From the NCBI RefSeq assembly GCF_003478995.1, contig NZ_QUGI01000005.1, positions 6,966 through 70,965 on the forward strand: a DNA stretch of 64,000 bases, read 5' to 3'. The DNA is from Pseudoflavonifractor sp. AF19-9AC (GTDB lineage Bacteria; Bacillota; Clostridia; Oscillospirales; Oscillospiraceae). Positions 60,175 through 64,000 of this stretch are shown in pieces (within the stretch, counting starts at the first letter, position 1; each line of letters opens with the position of its first letter). The notes below the pieces were generated by a model. The model was given only the letters and a program-made list of their open reading frames with translations. It was not told the DNA's origin and searched no databases. Position numbers and translations under genes: made by a program.

Positions 60175-60870
60175 TTAAAGGCTGAATTTCAGACCCGCGC
60201 TTCGGGCCAGGCAGTATTTACTCACCGACAGCTCGGAGCGGTTGGCTCCGTTGACCAGGTCCTTGATGTAGCTGAGGAGAAATCCGTTGTACTTGACCTC
60301 CAACACCAGGTTAAAGGGGTCCAGAACCGGGTACAGGTTCAGATTGGGGGAGAACAGGTCGCAGCAGGCCTCGTTGGCTCGGATGTCCCGGTCAAAGGTG
60401 ATGCGGATTTTGTTTTCCCGGGCAATATAGGCCAGCCGCCGGTACTCCACAATGGTTTTGGGGCGGTAGCACCACATGGTCATCAGGCCGTAGCACTCCG
60501 CCGCGAAGAGGTCGGGGTAGCTCAAAAGGCTGTCGTAGCAGCCTCTGACCAGTGCCTCTGCGTCCGCACGGGCAATGCGCAGAGAGCGCTTTTTCTGATA
60601 AATGCCCTCTTTCTGCTTCATTTCCAGCATGGCAAAGTCGGCGGCGGGGTCGTAAATCCGCAGACGGAGTTTCCGCCGCAGCTCGATGCCGTCCACCTTC
60701 TCCTGGTAGTCCCGCTCGTCCAGAGAGTCAAAGTACAGCGAGCGGATGGCGTATCCCTGGGCGCCGCTGTGGGCGTCCCGGAGCATGACTTGGTCCAGGC
60801 GGGCGGACAGCTGGGCCATGTCCAGCAGGTTCATAAAATACTTTTTTTCCTGTCGATAGACCTCGTTCAA
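60175..60870 (-). CDS. VTC-domain protein (polyphosphate polymerase-like)
   Basis: A 231-residue protein starting at TTG 60870, 6 bases after GGGGAGG. It shows the VTC tunnel-fold motifs: RQEKKYFMN, IRSLYFDSLDERDYQEK, LRRKLRLRIY, MLEMKQKEGIYQKKRS, TIVEYRRLAYI, IRITFDRDIR and LVLEVKYNGF. The alternating basic strands line the NTP/polyphosphate tunnel in the yeast Vtc4 polymerase. In bacteria the domain makes polyphosphate or an unknown polymer. It is the first gene of the operon immediately after the c-di-GMP riboswitch and terminator. Confidence 0.9.
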   Translation of the reverse strand: MNEVYRQEKKYFMNLLDMAQLSARLDQVMLRDAHSGAQGYAIRSLYFDSLDERDYQEKVDGIELRRKLRLRIYDPAADFAMLEMKQKEGIYQKKRSLRIARADAEALVRGCYDSLLSYPDLFAAECYGLMTMWCYRPKTIVEYRRLAYIARENKIRITFDRDIRANEACCDLFSPNLNLYPVLDPFNLVLEVKYNGFLLSYIKDLVNGANRSELSVSKYCLARSAGLKFSL

Positions 60871-60888
60871 AGGGCACCTCCCCTGTAA

Positions 60889-60938
60889 CAAAAAAAGCTG
60901 CAAAAATCTTCCGCTTCTTGGAAAGGTTTTTGCAGCTT
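60889..60938 (-). terminator. Intrinsic terminator forming the riboswitch expression platform
   Basis: On the minus strand AAGCTGCAAAAA (60938-60927) pairs with TTTTTGCAGCTT (60906-60895), extended by TTCC/GGAA, and is followed by a run of seven T at 60896-60890. Its 5' arm touches the 3' end of the c-di-GMP aptamer, so ligand binding can decide between termination and read-through into the VTC gene. Confidence 0.9.
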
Positions 60939-61012
60939 GACGATCCTAGCAGTATCTGCCGTAGACTCATAGCTTTGCGTCGCCGCCTTTCGGCGGCTTT
61001 GCCGTATGTTCG
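60930..61012 (-). promoter_or_regulatory. c-di-GMP-I (GEMM-I) riboswitch
   Basis: Read on the minus strand, the region has the GEMM-I signature: GGCAAA (61003-60998), a GCCGCC-GAAA-GGCGGC tetraloop hairpin (60997-60982), the highly conserved GACGCAAAGC (60981-60972), then a second, less regular stem ending near TGCTAGGATCGTC. This is the aptamer that binds cyclic di-GMP. The terminator at 60889-60938 follows directly. It lies only 15-20 bases after the HPt stop codon, with no obvious promoter between, so it may act between genes on a longer transcript. Whether ligand turns expression on or off cannot be decided by eye. Confidence 0.92.
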
Positions 61013-61029
61013 GTTGTGTTCGGAGAAAA

Positions 61030-61386
61030 TCAGGCCAGCTGAGCCAAGAGGTCAGTGATCTGGGTGTAGGCCGCCTCCAAAGCGGGCATTTTTTCCGCCG
61101 CGGCCGCCAGATTTCCGCCCCGCAGGTCCTCCACCAGGGGGTGAAGGGGCTGACAGAGCCCCTTCAGGGACAGGTTTCCCGCCACGCCCTTTAGAGTGTG
61201 GGCGGCGGCGAAGGCTCCGGCGGCGTCGCCCGCCGCCATGGCCTGACGCAGGTGGGAGAAGTTCTCGTCGGCGGGGAAACGCAGGAGAAATTTCAGCATC
61301 AGGGACTCGTTGCCCATAAAGCGCTCCAGAGCCTCGTCCACGTCCACACCGGCCTGGGCCAGACTGCGTTTTGTTGCTTCATCCAT
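61030..61386 (-). CDS. HPt-domain phosphotransfer protein
   Basis: A 118-residue protein that is a single HPt four-helix bundle, with phosphorylatable His63 in AHTLKGVAGNLSLKG. HPt proteins pass phosphate between hybrid kinases and receivers. Its start overlaps the end of the REC-HD-GYP gene by 8 bases, so the receiver there (Asp58) is the natural partner. No hybrid kinase is encoded in this window. The riboswitch follows right after its stop codon. Confidence 0.93.
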   Translation of the reverse strand: MDEATKRSLAQAGVDVDEALERFMGNESLMLKFLLRFPADENFSHLRQAMAAGDAAGAFAAAHTLKGVAGNLSLKGLCQPLHPLVEDLRGGNLAAAAEKMPALEAAYTQITDLLAQLA

Positions 61387-62467
61387 GGTCCTGACCTCCT
61401 TGGGCGGTGTTGTAAAACTGGCGCAGCCGGGGCTCCACCTGTCGGAAACACTCCAGCAGCTTGGGGTTGAAGGTGCCGCACTGGCCCTCCAGAATCATGT
61501 CCCGAGCGGTCTCGGCAGCCAGGGCGTCCTTGTAGCAGCGCTTGCTCACCAGGGCGTCGTAGACGTCGGCCAGGGAGACCACCTGGGTCCAGATGGGGAT
61601 GGCGTCGCCCACCAGGTGGTGGGGATAGCCGCCGCCGTCCCAGCGCTCATGGTGGTGCAGAGCAATGTCGTAGGCGTACTGATAGGCGGCATGCTCTCGC
61701 ATCTGGGGAATCCGGGCCAGCAGCTCCGCGCCCCGCAGGGTGTGGGTTTTCATAAGCTCAAATTCCTCAGCGGTCAGCCGGCCCGGCTTGTTGAGAATGG
61801 CGTCGGGAATGGAGATTTTGCCCACATCGTGGGTGATGGCGCCGATGCCGATGAGCTTGATCTGGGCCTCAGTCAGCCCCTCGCCCAGGGGGGTGTCCCG
61901 GAGCAGAAGGCAGGTGATGTCATGGATGCGGCGTACGTGCTCGCCGGATTCGTCGCTTCGGAACTCGATGGCGGTGGAGAGAGCCTCCACCATGCCCATG
62001 CCCATCTCCGCCAGCTGCTGGGCCTGGAGCAGCAGCTCCTCCCGCTGCCGCTCCACCTCGGCGCCCAGCCGGCGCCGGGCCTGGAACAGTTCCACCACGG
62101 AGTTGACCCGCCGGCGCACCATATAGGGCACCACAGGCTTGAAAATCACGTCCATCACGCCCAGCTCGTAGGCCTCCCGCATGGTGGAGCTGGCCTCATC
62201 GGCGGTGATGAGAAAGACGGGGATGCTCTGAGTCAGCCCCGCCTGGTTCAGGCGCCGGAGCACCTGGATACCGTTGACATGGGGCATCACCACGTCCAGC
62301 AGAATGGCACTGAGCCGGTCGGAATGTTCCTCAATCCGGTCCAGTCCCTCCTGGCCGTCCTCCGCCTCCAGAATTTCATACTCCGGGCCGAAGATATTGG
62401 ACAAAATGGCACGATTGATGGCCTCGTCGTCCACAATCAAAATGGTTTTTGCGGCAGAGTGGTTCAA
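61379..62467 (-). CDS. REC-HD-GYP c-di-GMP phosphodiesterase (RpfG-like)
   Basis: A 362-residue protein starting at TTG 62467 after GGAGGG. A receiver domain (1-120) has phospho-acceptor Asp58 (AILLDVVMPHVNG) and Lys110 (VIFKPV). A coiled linker (125-155) precedes the HD-GYP domain (155-350) with H213-D214 in ITHDVGK, HHHERWDGGGYP (GYP at 280-282) and SLADVYDALVSKR. HD-GYP proteins hydrolyse c-di-GMP, here likely in response to phosphorylation relayed by the overlapping HPt gene product. Confidence 0.95.
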   Translation of the reverse strand: MNHSAAKTILIVDDEAINRAILSNIFGPEYEILEAEDGQEGLDRIEEHSDRLSAILLDVVMPHVNGIQVLRRLNQAGLTQSIPVFLITADEASSTMREAYELGVMDVIFKPVVPYMVRRRVNSVVELFQARRRLGAEVERQREELLLQAQQLAEMGMGMVEALSTAIEFRSDESGEHVRRIHDITCLLLRDTPLGEGLTEAQIKLIGIGAITHDVGKISIPDAILNKPGRLTAEEFELMKTHTLRGAELLARIPQMREHAAYQYAYDIALHHHERWDGGGYPHHLVGDAIPIWTQVVSLADVYDALVSKRCYKDALAAETARDMILEGQCGTFNPKLLECFRQVEPRLRQFYNTAQGGQDHG

Positions 62468-62550
62468 CTGCCCATCCCTCCCTGTACAGGTTCCGCCCCA
62501 TCCGCCGGCGATGTGCCGGCTTCTCCCGTGAGGACGGCCGAAACCGTGGG

Positions 62551-63774
62551 CTATTCTTTGGAAGACATGGTCACGGGGGCGCTTTGGTACAGCTTCGGAG
62601 AGACCTCGTCAATTTCACGGCTGAGGTAAAATGCGCGCTTTTCCTTGTACATTTTCAGGTCCATGTCCTGGAAGAATTCGTATACATTCTCGTGATCGAA
62701 CTCCGCGGTGCCGATGGAGAGGGAGATTGGGATATGTGTAGTACCCGAGGCGTTGTAGGCCTGCAGACGGCGCAGAATACCGTCCTGTATGTCTTGGACC
62801 TGCTGGGGACTGGAGTCCTCCGCCAGAATGACAAACTCGTCCCCGCCATACCGGACCACCACTGCCTCCCCCTGGACGGAGCGGAGCAGGATTTTGCCCA
62901 CGGTGCGCAGCACCAGATCGCCCTCTGTGTGACCAAAGGAGTCGTTGATGTGCTTAAAATTGTTGATGTCCAGCATGATACCCATCACGCGGCGACCCAG
63001 TTTTGCATGCCGGACCATGTGGTCCAGATAGTGCAGAAGGTAGCTGCGGTTATAGAGCTTGGTCAGGGGATCCAGATAGGCCTCTTCATTCTGGAGATTG
63101 ATGTAGAGAAAGGTGAGGCCCACCGCAGTGGAGGCCCAAATGAGGGAGATCCCGTAATAAAACAGCTGGATCAGACTGCCCAGATAAATGGGGAACAGGA
63201 ACAGAATAACCGGCATAAAGAGGTATTTGTCCGCCTGTTTGCGAAAACGGTGGGTCAATACGGTGCCATAGATCATGTAGCCATATACAATAAACCAGGG
63301 AAGGATAAAAAGCGGAGTGCGGTGGTAGAGGTTTGCCTCATCCACGGTGAAAAACACGCTGAAAAACAGGTTGGCCACTGACATCAGAACCATCAGTACG
63401 GCCGGAATTGCTACCAGAGGGTAGATGGTCTGAAGACGCCGATGGTCGCTGAACAGCTTGTAGTCCACATAGCAAACCCACAAAAATGCCATGACAGCCG
63501 CAGAGAGCAAGATCATGGTGTTGCACAGGATCGAAACCAGCCGAGCGCCGGGATACAGTCTCCCGTCTACAAAAAAAGCAAGTGTTTCCAGACAGCAGGC
63601 CACAGCGCAAAGCTGGCACATCCAGTAAAAGAATTTCCCGTCATGGGAAATCATTCTCATCCGTCGGCGCTTGCCGATCAGGATGAGAAGCATAAGGCTG
63701 GCACCCAGGCCGTTTGCGACCAGGACAGCGGGAATATTGATCTGAGAAACGCTGCAATTCATGATGCCAAACAT
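62551..63774 (-). CDS. Membrane-bound diguanylate cyclase (GGDEF)
   Basis: A 407-residue protein; GAGGAGGGA precedes ATG 63774. Seven or so hydrophobic helices fill residues 10-225. A GGDEF domain follows at about 235-385, with DPLTKLYNRSYL, LDINNFKHINDSFGHTEGD and an intact VRYGGDEFVIL active site. The usual RxxD inhibitory site five residues upstream is absent (GEAV), so product inhibition may be weak. It should make c-di-GMP from GTP, which the HD-GYP and EAL enzymes of the same block degrade and the riboswitch senses. Confidence 0.94.
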   Translation of the reverse strand: MFGIMNCSVSQINIPAVLVANGLGASLMLLILIGKRRRMRMISHDGKFFYWMCQLCAVACCLETLAFFVDGRLYPGARLVSILCNTMILLSAAVMAFLWVCYVDYKLFSDHRRLQTIYPLVAIPAVLMVLMSVANLFFSVFFTVDEANLYHRTPLFILPWFIVYGYMIYGTVLTHRFRKQADKYLFMPVILFLFPIYLGSLIQLFYYGISLIWASTAVGLTFLYINLQNEEAYLDPLTKLYNRSYLLHYLDHMVRHAKLGRRVMGIMLDINNFKHINDSFGHTEGDLVLRTVGKILLRSVQGEAVVVRYGGDEFVILAEDSSPQQVQDIQDGILRRLQAYNASGTTHIPISLSIGTAEFDHENVYEFFQDMDLKMYKEKRAFYLSREIDEVSPKLYQSAPVTMSSKE

Positions 63775-63880
63775 GGTACTCCCTCCTCAACCTCGTGTTG
63801 GGGCAAGATTTCGTTCAGCGTTTTAAAAAGGTGCAGGTTAGAAAGAGGTAATCGCCCGTTCCAAATGTGCGATTGTTTCT

Positions 63881-63909
63881 ATTGTAAACGGAATCAAAAT
63901 ATTTGTAAA
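63881..63909 (-). promoter_or_regulatory. Promoter of the GGDEF gene and possibly of the whole island
   Basis: On the minus strand, TTTACA (63909-63904) and TACAAT (63886-63881) are 17 bases apart. The leader to ATG 63774 is about 100 bases. I see no gene between 63775 and 64000. Confidence 0.72.
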
Positions 63910-64000
63910 GGTCAAAATATGCGCGCCGTGCCGCCGAAAAGGACTGTGCCAGTAAGGGGAAACGGGAGAAAATGCCCCGGGGTGTGGAGCTGGAGCTCCA

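Noticed and set aside
1..64000. CRISPR arrays, tRNA or rRNA genes, insertion sequences and prophage genes
   Set aside because: I saw no regularly spaced direct repeats, no tRNA-like cloverleaf, no rRNA sequence and no transposase, integrase or phage structural motifs.

Overview
The window is a GC-rich (roughly 60%) bacterial chromosome segment with Gram-positive anaerobe features: SLH-domain surface proteins, lipoprotein oligopeptide-type ABC transport, consensus sigma-A promoters, strong Shine-Dalgarno sites, ATGA gene overlaps, GTG/TTG starts, a c-di-GMP-I riboswitch, and a YesM/YesN-type two-component pair. Gene content and base composition suggest class Clostridia, probably the Oscillospirales (Flavonifractor/Lawsonibacter-like gut anaerobes). 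That placement is an inference, because no rRNA or other marker gene is present. I saw no tRNA, rRNA, IS element, prophage or CRISPR array.

Layout. 1-6 kb: two SLH surface proteins, the first cut by the window edge. 6-12 kb: an OmpR/kinase pair and a multidomain EAL protein. 12-14.4 kb: an SLH protein, an ECF sigma factor and its membrane-anchored partner, which shares a C-terminal domain with the SLH protein. 14.4-16.6 kb: a LysR regulator divergent from a split chromate-type transporter. 17-19.2 kb: a glycogen synthase with a 238-residue Lys/Ala/Pro-rich N-terminal tail. 19.4-33.9 kb: a sugar-acid catabolic locus with UlaG, UlaE and UlaF relatives, a PfkB kinase, a DeoR regulator, and a complete Opp-type ABC transporter with two near-identical binding proteins. 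It lacks a PTS and a UlaD decarboxylase. 34.2-44.4 kb: an FAD/ferredoxin/molybdopterin enzyme set, a DMT exporter, an NhaC antiporter, and a second NhaC fused in one reading frame to a YesM-type histidine kinase, followed by its AraC-type response regulator. 44.5-47.8 kb: dhaK/dhaL and a VOC protein with a SorC-family regulator and matching palindromic operators. 48-50.7 kb: a MoxR AAA ATPase and VWA protein pair.

50.7-63.8 kb, all on the minus strand, is a c-di-GMP-centred surface-polysaccharide island. Transcription order is GGDEF cyclase, REC-HD-GYP phosphodiesterase, HPt protein, then a c-di-GMP-I riboswitch with an overlapping terminator, then VTC-domain protein, DUF4956 membrane protein, CotH kinase, membrane glycoside hydrolase, HEAT-repeat protein, processive GT2 synthase, DivIVA-like coiled coil and an EAL phosphodiesterase. 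The second messenger is thus made, degraded, sensed by RNA and degraded again within one strand-uniform block.

The observations I rate most novel are the NhaC-histidine kinase fusion, the intercistronic c-di-GMP riboswitch controlling the VTC/DUF4956/CotH/GT2 operon, the PTS-less Ula-like pathway, and the basic-tail glycogen synthase.
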